A stretch of DNA of 64,000 bases from an uncultured Alistipes sp. Its GTDB lineage: Bacteria; Bacteroidota; Bacteroidia; Bacteroidales; Rikenellaceae. The stretch covers positions 1 to 64,000 of the forward strand of contig CANQGQ010000014.1 of the NCBI GenBank assembly GCA_947623305.1, given 5' to 3'. The notes below the pieces were generated by a model. The model saw nothing but the letters and a program-made list of their open reading frames with translations, was not told the DNA's origin and made no database searches. Positions 47,933 through 54,973 of the stretch are shown one piece after another. Position numbers and translations under genes: made by a program. Each line of letters begins with the position of its first letter. The stretch's first letter is position 1.

Positions 47933-48485
47933 ATTTATTTAACATAATATACATTTAATAAGATGATAAAAACCCATCGAATTTATCGTGTTGTACGAAT
48001 AGCTAAAAATACTTTAAAAAAGCAACAAATAGGGTAGATATTTTACAAATGTAAACACAATATCGAATTGAGTTATTTTACATTTATAAATTCCTATATG
48101 GCAAATAAATGTGAATAATTATTACTGTAAACCTGTGAATGTAGAAATGTAATGAGGCTAAATTCGCCGAATTTTACTAATTAAATTATTAAATAAACGA
48201 AATAAACATAGCTAATTATCATTGGTTTACAGATTTTATTTATCATTTTACGCAGGTAGATAGTCTTTAGTGAAGCAGTAGCAGATACAAGGAAAAAATC
48301 CTGCATGAATATATTCATATCATTATAAAAATAAGATAAATATATTATTTATACAACATAATTATTCAAGTGAACGGGAGAGCGGATTTTTAACGATAAA
48401 AATTAATTTACAATTATAAACCAATTGCGATTTTATTAACATTTTACAATTATATATATTTCTTGCTTTACAAAAGAAAAATGTT
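47933..48485. other. 550-bp AT-rich gene-free stretch with TTTACA repeats
   Basis: No ORF is supported. It has a perfect inverted pair TTTACA-AA-TGTAAA (48042-48055), further TTTACA or TGTAAA words (for example in 48074-48086, 48126-48131, 48409-48440) including TTTACAATTATA twice (about 48408 and 48440), and one perfect DnaA box TGTGAATAA (48110-48118). It could be a regulator-binding array for the HTH gene that follows, or an origin-like region. Confidence 0.4.
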
Positions 48486-48493
48486 TATTTTTG
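48463..48493 (+). promoter_or_regulatory. Two-part promoter of the XRE gene
   Basis: TTG (48463-48465), 20-nt spacer, TATTTTTG (48486-48493): a good match to the Bacteroidetes promoter form. Start codon 15 bp after the box. Confidence 0.75.
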
Positions 48494-48508
48494 TAAAAAA
48501 TTACGCAA

Positions 48509-48988
48509 ATGAAGGAGAAATTGCTATTGTTGATGGAACGGCTCCAATTGAAACCCGGACAATTCGCTCGAATGCTCGATGTCAATCCGGCGATTATCTC
48601 CCATATTCTCGCAGAACGAAACAAACCGGGCATCGATCTGCTCCAACGGATTCTCAGCAATTTTCCGCAGGTCAGTCCGGATTGGCTATTACTCGATTCC
48701 GGAGATATGTTTCGAAATCCTCTACCCAACAAAAATTCAATACCTTCTGAACGACTGACATCCGAACAATCCGAACAAACACTTTTCGTATCCAACGCCC
48801 AAACCAAAGCACAATTCGGAGCTCATTCGAATTTGGCCGGTACATCGAATGGTATCGGGCATGCCAATATAACGCAACATCCGACAAAGGTTGATTCAAC
48901 AACACCGAATAAAGCAGTAACCCATGTCGTACTTTTCTATGCTGATGGGACATTCGACAGTTTCATCCCGACGAACGATAAAAACTGA
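48509..48988 (+). CDS. XRE-family HTH regulator
   Basis: 159 residues. N-terminal HTH (about residues 3-60): LLLLMERLQLKPGQFARMLDVNPAIISHILAERNKPGIDLLQRILS, typical XRE. A Ser/Asn/Gln-rich linker (about 75-135) leads to a short C-terminal motif (HVVLFYADGTFDSFIP). The same layout occurs in a family of Bacteroidetes regulators of unknown target. The upstream region carries repeated TTTACA words that may be its operators (inference). It stands alone on the plus strand, just before the 18-bp repeat that marks the next segment. Confidence 0.75.
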   Translation: MKEKLLLLMERLQLKPGQFARMLDVNPAIISHILAERNKPGIDLLQRILSNFPQVSPDWLLLDSGDMFRNPLPNKNSIPSERLTSEQSEQTLFVSNAQTKAQFGAHSNLAGTSNGIGHANITQHPTKVDSTTPNKAVTHVVLFYADGTFDSFIPTNDKN

Positions 48989-49155
48989 TAGGCGAAATCT
49001 TATTTATAATATAAGGTAACTATATACCATTACCACCGAATTGAATTGGCGAATGGTTTTGCATTGCCGTCGGTCGTGTCGCTCGCGGCAAAGCCACGTT
49101 TACAAATTAGACCCACTCCTTGGACCCACTCCCTTTCTCCGATAATTTAACATAA

Positions 49156-49173
49156 TGTAAATATTAATTCATA
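49156..49173. repeat. Left copy of 18-bp direct repeat
   Basis: TGTAAATATTAATTCATA, identical to 51215-51232. Flanks diverge at once on both sides. Together with the right copy it brackets 2,077 bp that include three unrecognised genes and a GC-rich island. It looks like a target duplication or recombination site, or alternatively two conserved promoter upstream elements. Confidence 0.6.
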
Positions 49174-49179
49174 TCTTTG
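49172..49179 (+). promoter_or_regulatory. -7 box directly ahead of the 49183 gene
   Basis: TATCTTTG ends only 3 bp before the ATG at 49183, so the transcript would be leaderless, or translation starts further in. It overlaps the 18-bp repeat. Confidence 0.55.
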
Positions 49180-49182
49180 CAG

Positions 49183-49944
49183 ATGGAAACGAAACAGCGA
49201 AAAAATCGCACTAATACCAAAAACACAATAGTGCGTGCACTATGCACAAATGTAAATTTCGACCTCGTGGAACGGCGGTACGACGATACTATGACTGCAC
49301 TAATACCGATCGCGGACGGACGCCCGATTTTCGATATTCGATGCGACAAACAGACCACCAACTGGCGCGATGCTTACGAACGATTCTTGTCGGTTCCCAA
49401 AAAGCTCAACCAATCGCGCGTTTATCGCCGCATGAACCCGACCGGCTTTCGCCTCCTCAACGTCGACCAGACGCGGATCGTTACCGATACGATCATCGCC
49501 GGCATCGACGAAATGGCGATCCTGCTAAATGGCCTCCTCCAAGAATTCGTAAGCACCCGTCAAACCGTCGCGCGCATCCATGTACGTGCCCGCGCTACCA
49601 TGATCGAGAATATCCCCGATATTGTGCGGGACTGGCCCGACTGGAACCGCAAAGAATGGACGATCTACGAAGATAAGATGCAACGCAACGGCACCGCAGC
49701 CGTATTTCATGTAGTCGCACCGACGCACACGTTCGCGCATATCATCCACTCCCTCACCACTCGGATCAAAATCGAAGTTCGCAAAGTCATATTCCGGACG
49801 AACCAAATATGCGTCTATTCGAAAGATATGATCCCCGACGATTTGCATCTACGCTTCCGCAACAACGATATTTTCGTCGCTCTCAACGATCGGCAGATCA
49901 AACGTTTTCAAACTTTCGGCGTATTCAAAAACAGAAAAGCATGA
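49183..49944 (+). CDS. Unrecognised 253-residue protein in the bracketed segment
   Basis: About 253 residues from ATG 49183. No family is recognised. The N-terminal tail is basic (METKQRKNRTNTKNTIVRALCTN). The remainder is an alpha/beta mixture rich in Asp, Arg and Ile, no membrane helix and no signal peptide, so it is probably cytoplasmic. Regions such as IIAGIDEMAILLNGLLQEFVS and NIPDIVRDWPDWNRKEWTIYEDKM look like folded helices. Its stop overlaps the ATG of the next gene (ATGA), so they are co-translated. The 18-bp repeat lies just upstream. Could belong to a small mobile or satellite element. Confidence 0.65.
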   Translation: METKQRKNRTNTKNTIVRALCTNVNFDLVERRYDDTMTALIPIADGRPIFDIRCDKQTTNWRDAYERFLSVPKKLNQSRVYRRMNPTGFRLLNVDQTRIVTDTIIAGIDEMAILLNGLLQEFVSTRQTVARIHVRARATMIENIPDIVRDWPDWNRKEWTIYEDKMQRNGTAAVFHVVAPTHTFAHIIHSLTTRIKIEVRKVIFRTNQICVYSKDMIPDDLHLRFRNNDIFVALNDRQIKRFQTFGVFKNRKA

Positions 49945-50186
49945 AATACGATTATATTACCGTTCGCGACCTTTACGGCTACGCGATGACAAATAAACTG
50001 CTCGATGCCCGCATCCGAATCTGCGACGGCATGGCCGTTTCTTACTACCCTGCACCTCAATCAGTCGGACGCGGCATGTACGAAATTGTTATCGACGTAT
50101 CCGGCGATGAGCCGGTCGAATTTGACGAACTCGACGAATACGCGCAGCGATATGACGCCCTCTCGACCGATCATCCGACCTTTTAA
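49941..50186 (+). CDS. Unrecognised 81-residue protein
   Basis: 81 residues from ATG 49941, which overlaps the previous stop by four bases. The product MKYDYITVRDLYGYAMTNKL... is acidic at its end (DVSGDEPVEFDELDEYAQRYDAL), with no recognised domain, signal or membrane segment. It is followed immediately by the 575-bp GC island. Coupling to the gene upstream suggests they work as a pair. Possibly a regulatory or structural protein of the bracketed segment. Confidence 0.6.
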   Translation: MKYDYITVRDLYGYAMTNKLLDARIRICDGMAVSYYPAPQSVGRGMYEIVIDVSGDEPVEFDELDEYAQRYDALSTDHPTF

Positions 50187-50762
50187 CGTGCGGCGTGTTC
50201 GCGCCAGGGCTCTTTGGGTGGGCCCAGGCGCGACCCCCGCCGAACGCGTTCACGCCCCTGCGGCCTCGCTTGCTTCGCATTCGCTCGCTGCGGCGGCGCG
50301 GCGGCCGCCGTGTATCGAATTTTTAAGCAGCGGCCGCTATTCGCGCCGCTCCCTCGGCCTTGCCCCGTGCCCCCACCCTATGCGGTGCTCCTTGCGGGGC
50401 TCACGCGCTGCGTCGTTCGGCGCGCCGCGGACCGCTTCGCTCTCCTCCGCGGCTTCGGCCTCTCTCCTTGGCGATCGCCCCGCAGCATCGCGGTTCGCTC
50501 GCTCCGCTCGCCCTGTCGGGCGCCACCTTGCGGCGCCCTCTGCGCTCGCGGGCTCGCGCCCCCTGTGTGTCGGCATCCGCTCCGCGTGCCGGCGCGCCTC
50601 CGCTTCGCTTCGGCGCTGGCTTCGCCTCGCGCGCTTCGCCCTGCTCGGCTCTGTCCGGCCCGCTGCGCGGGCGGCGTTTTTGCCGCCGCCCTTGCCGACC
50701 TTTCGCGCCTCCGGCGCGTCAATCCACGCGCCGCCTTTCGGCGGCTTCGGGCAGCCCTCGAT
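50187..50762. other. 575-bp island of extreme GC content with many perfect hairpins
   Basis: Composition jumps from about 45-50% GC to roughly 70-75% at 50187 and drops back at 50763. No codon pattern is supported: long open frames exist in both directions, but they arise because stop codons are rare in such DNA. Hairpins include CGCGCC-TCC-GGCGCG (50704-50718), GCCGCC-TTTC-GGCGGC (50730-50745) and GGGCGGC...GCCGCCC (50669-50691). Two 10-bp palindromes GGCGGCCGCC (50300-50309) and AGCGGCCGCT (50329-50338) lie around an AT gap. Words such as GCTTCGC and GCTCGC recur. Role unknown. Confidence 0.75.
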
Positions 50763-50807
50763 TTGTTGGTATTGAAACGGTATTGAAAATTTACAAATGT
50801 CAAACTT

Positions 50808-51191
50808 ATGATCCAAAAATTGAACCGGCGAAAATGTACTCGCCACTATATCAAAAAACAGCCCACCCCGCACCAGTGGCACGAATTGGCCAAAGTGCAA
50901 AAACTCTTAACCTCTCGCCGCGGCCGATCTCGTGCGAAAACCTTTGATCTGTTGAGAGAAAACGGCTATACTCCCGTATGGCACCGCGTCCGTTGGATCG
51001 GCGGCGTCGGTAGTTACCAAGTTATGCGCGGCGGCATCATCCGCGTGTCCGTGGCTGCTACTCGATCCGGCGTCGACGCTGCATTCGTTTACGATCAACC
51101 GATCGGATTAGGCGTATCTCGTACAATCTTTGAACCTCCGAAACGTCGCGGGTATCGTTACGGTTGGTGTATCGAAATTCCCAACAGCTAA
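50808..51191 (+). CDS. Unrecognised 127-residue basic protein
   Basis: 127 residues starting MIQKLNRRKCTRHYIKKQPTP. Very basic (many Arg, Lys, His), with the mid-section HRVRWIGGVGSYQVMRGGIIRVSVAATRSGVDAAFVYDQ and closing YRYGWCIEI. No domain is recognised; a nucleic-acid binding protein would fit the charge. It begins 45 bp after the GC island ends and ends 23 bp before the right 18-bp repeat. No promoter was seen, so it may be read through the GC island. Not seen outside this segment as far as I can tell from sequence alone. Confidence 0.55.
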   Translation: MIQKLNRRKCTRHYIKKQPTPHQWHELAKVQKLLTSRRGRSRAKTFDLLRENGYTPVWHRVRWIGGVGSYQVMRGGIIRVSVAATRSGVDAAFVYDQPIGLGVSRTIFEPPKRRGYRYGWCIEIPNS

Positions 51192-51214
51192 ATAATAGTT
51201 CAAACATTCGATAT

Positions 51215-51232
51215 TGTAAATATTAATTCATA
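51215..51232. repeat. Right copy of 18-bp direct repeat
   Basis: TGTAAATATTAATTCATA, exact copy of 49156-49173. It ends the bracketed 2.07-kb segment just after the stop of the 50808 gene. Copy number elsewhere in the genome is unknown. Confidence 0.6.
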
Positions 51233-51286
51233 ATTCTCAAATCAATAATAGTCCATAAACAAATACACAAACTCAGAAAGTTTTCG

Positions 51287-51294
51287 TAACTTTG
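51287..51294 (+). promoter_or_regulatory. -7 box ahead of the structured RNA
   Basis: TAACTTTG, exact TAnnTTTG form, 5 bp before the first base of the structured stretch at 51299. No clear -33 TTG. Confidence 0.5.
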
Positions 51295-51298
51295 TTGC

Positions 51299-51548
51299 GG
51301 TATAATCCGACAGGTTATACCATCATGGTTTAATGGCATTTAGGGCTATTGCGTTCACAGTAAAACGACCAATTTACACTACACGAACAGGCAATAGGCA
51401 CAATAAATGCTCACGTATTCGACTACGTGGGTTGTGCTTATGTTCGTACAGGTGCTTGGTCGTACCTTCTGTGAATGAGTACAACCCACGTTTCTTGTTT
51501 CGTTGAACGGTTGTCATCGAACATTTGTGCACAACGTTTAACCAAACA
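51299..51548 (+). ncRNA. Highly structured RNA candidate (about 250 nt) with alternative pairings
   Basis: Successive complementary blocks: GGTATAA/TTATACC (51299-51305 / 51315-51321); then a long arm with TTCACAG (51354-51360)/CTGTGAA (51469-51475), CGACCAA (51366-51372)/TTGGTCG (51456-51462), ACGAACA (51383-51389)/TGTTCGT (51441-51447), GCACAA (51398-51403)/TTGTGC (51432-51437) and CACGTA/TACGTG (51412-51417 / 51424-51429) around a 6-nt loop. A second hairpin is TGTTTCGTTGAACGGTTGT (51496-51514) with 51531-51548. ACGTGGGTTGT (51425-51435) is also exactly complementary to ACAACCCACGT (51481-51491), which excludes the apical stem. A promoter box sits just upstream and a small ORF downstream. 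Confidence 0.65.
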
Positions 51549-51557
51549 TATCGAATC

Positions 51558-51743
51558 ATGCAAAACATCCGCATCAAAAAGCCGAGGCAAGTCATCGAGC
51601 AAACGAAATCAGCCATCATTATCGCAGCAGTCCTATTCATCGCTTTTCTGACGGCCATCGGGATCAGCTCCCAGCTCACCGAACAAAATATCGTCGTCAT
51701 CCACGCTTGTCTATTGCATATTTTTTTAACTTTGTGCCCTTAA
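51558..51743 (+). CDS. Short ORF after the structured RNA, one membrane helix
   Basis: 61 residues from ATG 51558 (MQNIRIKKPRQVIEQTKSA). A basic N-terminus is followed by a hydrophobic segment of about 19 residues (IIIAAVLFIAFLTAIGISS) and a mixed tail. It follows the structured RNA by 9 bp, so that RNA could be its leader. Its end overlaps the promoter of the metal-binding lipoprotein gene. No family is recognised. A regulated small membrane protein is possible; a non-coding tail of the RNA is the alternative. Confidence 0.4.
   Translation: MQNIRIKKPRQVIEQTKSAIIIAAVLFIAFLTAIGISSQLTEQNIVVIHACLLHIFLTLCP
51727..51734 (+). promoter_or_regulatory. -7 box of the metal-uptake gene pair
   Basis: TAACTTTG with TTG at 51707-51709 (spacer 17). 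ATG at 51763 is 28 bp downstream. No clear zinc-regulator operator could be recognised by eye. Confidence 0.5.
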
Positions 51744-51762
51744 TACCTCCATTAAGTTCATT

Positions 51763-52647
51763 ATGATCAACCGAAGAATCTATTATCATTCGCTTATTGT
51801 CTTGTTGACTGCCTTCGTGCTGTTCTCGGCCTGCAAACCGAGAGAACAGGCACAAAAAAATACCATTTATGTATCCATCTTGCCGCTGCGAAGCCTTATC
51901 TATGATCTTGTCGGCGATGATTTTCCAATCGAAGTGCTTGTTCCGGCGGGAGCCAGTCCTGAAACGTTCGAACCGACACCTCGACAATTCGCAACGCTCA
52001 ATCGAGCCCAATTGATCTTCAACGTCGGGTTGATCGACTTCGAGACTACCCTACTCGGAAAACTCGAAAATCAACAGCGAATCATCCATCTCAACGAAGG
52101 AATCGAACTGATCGCCGGTTCCTGCTCGCATACGACAGCGACCGATGGACATACCCATCATCATGCACACGGAATCGACCCGCATATCTGGATGTCGCCC
52201 AAGGCTTTGCGACGTATGGCGGCAAATGCTTACGCAGCGATCCGCAAGATCTACCCCGACTCGGTGAAGTATGAACGGAACTACCGACAATTGGATGCCC
52301 GACTGTCCGAATTGGATGCCCGAACGGATCGTCTGATTCGTGAAAGCGACGTCCGTCTGTTCATCATCTACCACCCTGCTCTCACCTATTATGCTCGAGA
52401 CTACGGATTGCAGCAGGTCGCCATCGAAACTGACGGCAAAGAGCCGTCGGCTCGTCATCTCGCCCGCCTGATTCAGCAAGCCAAAGAGTACAAGATCCAT
52501 AACCTATTTTACCAGAGCCAATTTCCGGCCTCGACAGTAGAAGTCATTGCCGAGGACATCGGAGCCGAGACGGTTCGGATCGACCCGTTGCGTGAAGATG
52601 TCATTTCCAATATCGACGAGATAACCCGTTCAATCACAGCACAATGA
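51763..52647 (+). CDS. Metal ABC transporter substrate-binding lipoprotein (ZnuA/SsuA-like, zinc or manganese)
   Basis: 294 residues. Signal with lipobox LFSAC. The cluster A-I substrate-binding fold is seen: VSILPLRSLIYDLVGDDFPIEVLVPAGASPETFEPTP, the His-rich loop SHTTATDGHTHHHAHGIDPHIWMSPK (about 126-150) which typifies zinc-type family members, and IIYHPALTYYARDYGLQQVAIETDGKEPSARHL with the C-terminal metal ligands. It binds Zn2+ or Mn2+ in the periplasm. It overlaps the ATPase gene start by 4 bp. It lacks an adjacent permease gene. Confidence 0.9.
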   Translation: MINRRIYYHSLIVLLTAFVLFSACKPREQAQKNTIYVSILPLRSLIYDLVGDDFPIEVLVPAGASPETFEPTPRQFATLNRAQLIFNVGLIDFETTLLGKLENQQRIIHLNEGIELIAGSCSHTTATDGHTHHHAHGIDPHIWMSPKALRRMAANAYAAIRKIYPDSVKYERNYRQLDARLSELDARTDRLIRESDVRLFIIYHPALTYYARDYGLQQVAIETDGKEPSARHLARLIQQAKEYKIHNLFYQSQFPASTVEVIAEDIGAETVRIDPLREDVISNIDEITRSITAQ

Positions 52648-53420
52648 ATCTGGTAGCACTGCACGATGTCAGCGTCCGATATGACGGTTACGAGGCTTTG
52701 CAGCAGGTCGATCTGACGATTGCCGACGATGATTTTCTGGGCATTATCGGCCCCAACGGTGGCGGCAAAACCTCGCTCGTAAAGGCAATTCTCGGAGCAG
52801 TCCCCTATACGGGCAAAATCGAGTTCGCTCCGGAGTTGTTCCGTGGAACTGAACGGTTGATCGGTTACATGCCGCAAATCATGAATTTCGACCGGGCCTT
52901 CCCGATTTCGATCGCCGAGGTCGTGCGCTCCGGATTGCAAGGACGACGAGGCATCCTGGCTCGTTTTACCCGTTCCGACCGTAAAAAGATAGATGAATTA
53001 TTAGATATGGCCGGTATCGGCGCTTTCGCCGATTGTCCGGTCGGAAAGGTTTCGGGCGGGCAACTGCAACGGGCACTCCTTTGTCGGGCGGTCATCTCCG
53101 AACCGAAATTGCTGATTCTTGACGAGCCGACGAATTTCGTCGATAATCAATTCGAGAAAGAGTTGTACCGAATGCTGTCGGAATTGAATCGGCGCATGGC
53201 CATCCTCATGGTATCGCACGACATCGGTACTATCACGAGCATCGTCAAAGAGATCGTCTGCGTCAACCGGCATGTGCACCGACATCACTCAAATGTATTG
53301 ACCGAAGAACAGTTACGGAATTACGATTGTCCGATACAGATCATCTCACACGGACGCATTCCTCATACGGTGCTGGAACATCACACCGGAGACGGATGCC
53401 GTTGCTGCAACAACGATTGA
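52644..53420 (+). CDS. Metal ABC transporter ATP-binding protein
   Basis: 258 residues, one ABC ATPase. Walker A GPNGGGKTSLV (about 35-45), Q-loop near MPQIMNF, signature VSGGQLQRALLCRA (about 135-148), Walker B LLILDEPTNFVD (about 155-166), and H-loop VSHDIGTI. The overlap ATGA with the substrate-binding gene indicates co-translation. A short His/Cys-rich C-terminus (HHTGDGCRCCNND) may bind metal. The permease expected to complete the transporter is not encoded next to it. Confidence 0.9.
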   Translation: MNLVALHDVSVRYDGYEALQQVDLTIADDDFLGIIGPNGGGKTSLVKAILGAVPYTGKIEFAPELFRGTERLIGYMPQIMNFDRAFPISIAEVVRSGLQGRRGILARFTRSDRKKIDELLDMAGIGAFADCPVGKVSGGQLQRALLCRAVISEPKLLILDEPTNFVDNQFEKELYRMLSELNRRMAILMVSHDIGTITSIVKEIVCVNRHVHRHHSNVLTEEQLRNYDCPIQIISHGRIPHTVLEHHTGDGCRCCNND

Positions 53421-53518
53421 ATCCGTTCACGGGATAAATCGAATACATTTGCGGAAAAAAGGTCGGATGAAAGGCCACCGATCGTTCCCACCTTTCGCTT
53501 GCGCCTCTTAACAAAATA

Positions 53519-53550
53519 AAAGCAGTTCCCCTGTCAAAAGAACTGCTTCA
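53519..53550. terminator. Terminator after the metal-uptake genes
   Basis: AAGCAGTTC (53520-53528) pairs with GAACTGCTT (53540-53548) around an 11-nt loop; TCAAAAT follows. It works for the plus operon. The remainder of 53421-53747 is AT-rich with no supported gene. Confidence 0.75.
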
Positions 53551-53747
53551 AAATCATTCGACCGCTCCGTTTCTCAAGCGTTCTGCAATCAATATTCCTC
53601 CTCGTTGAAAAGGTAATTTCAATCTGAATATCAACTATTTACATGATTAACCACAAATTTCAGCCAAACAAATCACGCTATCTGAGACGGTCTGACGCCA
53701 TTGACAAACAACATAAAACACACCTTTGGCTATATGATTAGAGACCA

Positions 53748-54575
53748 TTATAGCACCCGCTTTATTCTCTCGCAAACTTGATACAGCAGCGACTGTTGAA
53801 TTGGACAACCGACCTTGGCTCTTAAAACTTTTTTCATTTCTTCAGACTCTATTTTATTCATTTTATCTCTTACAGCTGTTGCTATATCTCCATTAGGTCG
53901 AATAGGGGGATAAGGCGATAACATCACATTAGAAACCAAACCTTTATTAGCATAATTACAGTGTATTTTTAAAAGTCCATTGTCAAATTTTATTTTATCT
54001 TTTACGAGAAAAATTCTTACCTCATTTTCATACTGAAAAGATTTGCGCTTCAAGAGCATCAGAGACAGATAGTGTTCCCTATTCATAGTATCAGGAAAGA
54101 ATTTCGCGTAATGCGGTGAAGAAGACTTGTATAGATTTTTGATTTCCTGCCTTTCAAATGCATAGTTCACTTTTCCAATATATACCTCATAGCCACTTTT
54201 TAAGGCATATTCATCCAAAAATCCGAGGAGTTTATCTTGTACCAAAGAAATTCTAACCGTTTTAGTATTCGTACCAGCATACACTCGCCAGCAGGCATCT
54301 TCGTTAGTCGACGATTTTTCCGATACACACATACATGCAATATCTTCAGTCGTATATCCTTTTTTTGAGCAATCAATGCCGTAGTATAACTGCTCAAATG
54401 GGTCATACCACATTTCAGGTGATACAAATACCAATTCCTTATTATCCACTGATTGTATAAATCTATCTATCGGCATATACTTAAAAATCGTTTTTTTGTC
54501 TTTGGGGAATGAATAGCCGTTCAACATATGAATATGTTTGTATCCAGCCAACCGGGAACTTATTACAGATTTCAT
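53748..54575 (-). CDS. DUF2971 family protein
   Basis: 275 residues, family similarity shown by KTIFKYMPIDRFIQSVDNKELVFVSPEMWYDPFEQLYYG, MCVSEKSSTNEDACWRVYAGTNTKTVRISL and REHYLSLMLLKRKSFQYENEVRIFLVKDK. DUF2971 proteins are common in bacterial defence islands and phages; the function has not been settled. It is on the minus strand and AT-rich, divergent from the island operon at 54731. The final charged helix (DKMNKIESEEMKKVLRAKVG) may interact with partners. A role as toxin or sensor cannot be assigned. Confidence 0.75.
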   Translation of the reverse strand: MKSVISSRLAGYKHIHMLNGYSFPKDKKTIFKYMPIDRFIQSVDNKELVFVSPEMWYDPFEQLYYGIDCSKKGYTTEDIACMCVSEKSSTNEDACWRVYAGTNTKTVRISLVQDKLLGFLDEYALKSGYEVYIGKVNYAFERQEIKNLYKSSSPHYAKFFPDTMNREHYLSLMLLKRKSFQYENEVRIFLVKDKIKFDNGLLKIHCNYANKGLVSNVMLSPYPPIRPNGDIATAVRDKMNKIESEEMKKVLRAKVGCPIQQSLLYQVCERIKRVL

Positions 54576-54680
54576 AATAACATTATCTGGTGATATACTT
54601 ATTTATCTCAAAAGAGATTTAATGCTTACAAAAATATAAATATTTGCTCAATACGCAAAATAATTAGACTATATATGATA

Positions 54681-54727
54681 TATTTTTGCGAAATCGCTAA
54701 AATATTCGAACTAATCTACTATCTTTG
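54681..54727 (+). promoter_or_regulatory. Tandem -7 boxes of the defence operon
   Basis: TATTTTTG (54681-54688) and TATCTTTG (54720-54727). The first gives a leader of about 35 nt; the second is only 3 bp from the ATG at 54731. The HTH encoded first in the operon may bind here. Confidence 0.5.
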
Positions 54728-54730
54728 CAC

Positions 54731-54973
54731 ATGACAGATAAAATATGCAGTATAATGACTAAGGATATGAACCGGCTGAAAGTAGTGCTTGCCGAAACAA
54801 AGCGCACGAACCGTTGGCTGGCAGAACAATTAGGAAAAGATCAAGCAACGGTTTCTAAATGGTGTACTAACACCAGTCAGCCGAGTCTTGAGACACTATT
54901 CCAAATAGCGGAATGTTTAGGCGTTAAAGTTCAGGATTTGATAAGTAAAGACAATCCTAAAAGCAATGAGTAA
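54731..54973 (+). CDS. XRE-family HTH regulator at the head of the defence operon
   Basis: 80 residues from ATG 54731; Met residues shortly after are alternative starts. A classic Cro/CI HTH (about residues 15-65): LKVVLAETKRTNRWLAEQLGKDQATVSKWCTNTSQPSLETLFQIAECLGVKVQDLI. It overlaps the DUF1016 gene by 8 bp, so both are made together. Autoregulatory control of the defence operon is likely. Targets are not visible. Confidence 0.85.
   Translation: MTDKICSIMTKDMNRLKVVLAETKRTNRWLAEQLGKDQATVSKWCTNTSQPSLETLFQIAECLGVKVQDLISKDNPKSNE

Noticed and set aside
50005..50947. Long open frames on both strands through the GC island
   Set aside because: Frames are open in several registers at once because stop codons are scarce in such DNA; products are Arg/Ala/Pro-rich with no conserved pattern.
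51299..51548. MITE or insertion sequence ends as explanation
   Set aside because: No terminal inverted repeats or target duplications around the block, and the helices are nested in one arm with competing pairings as in an RNA, not end-inverted repeats.
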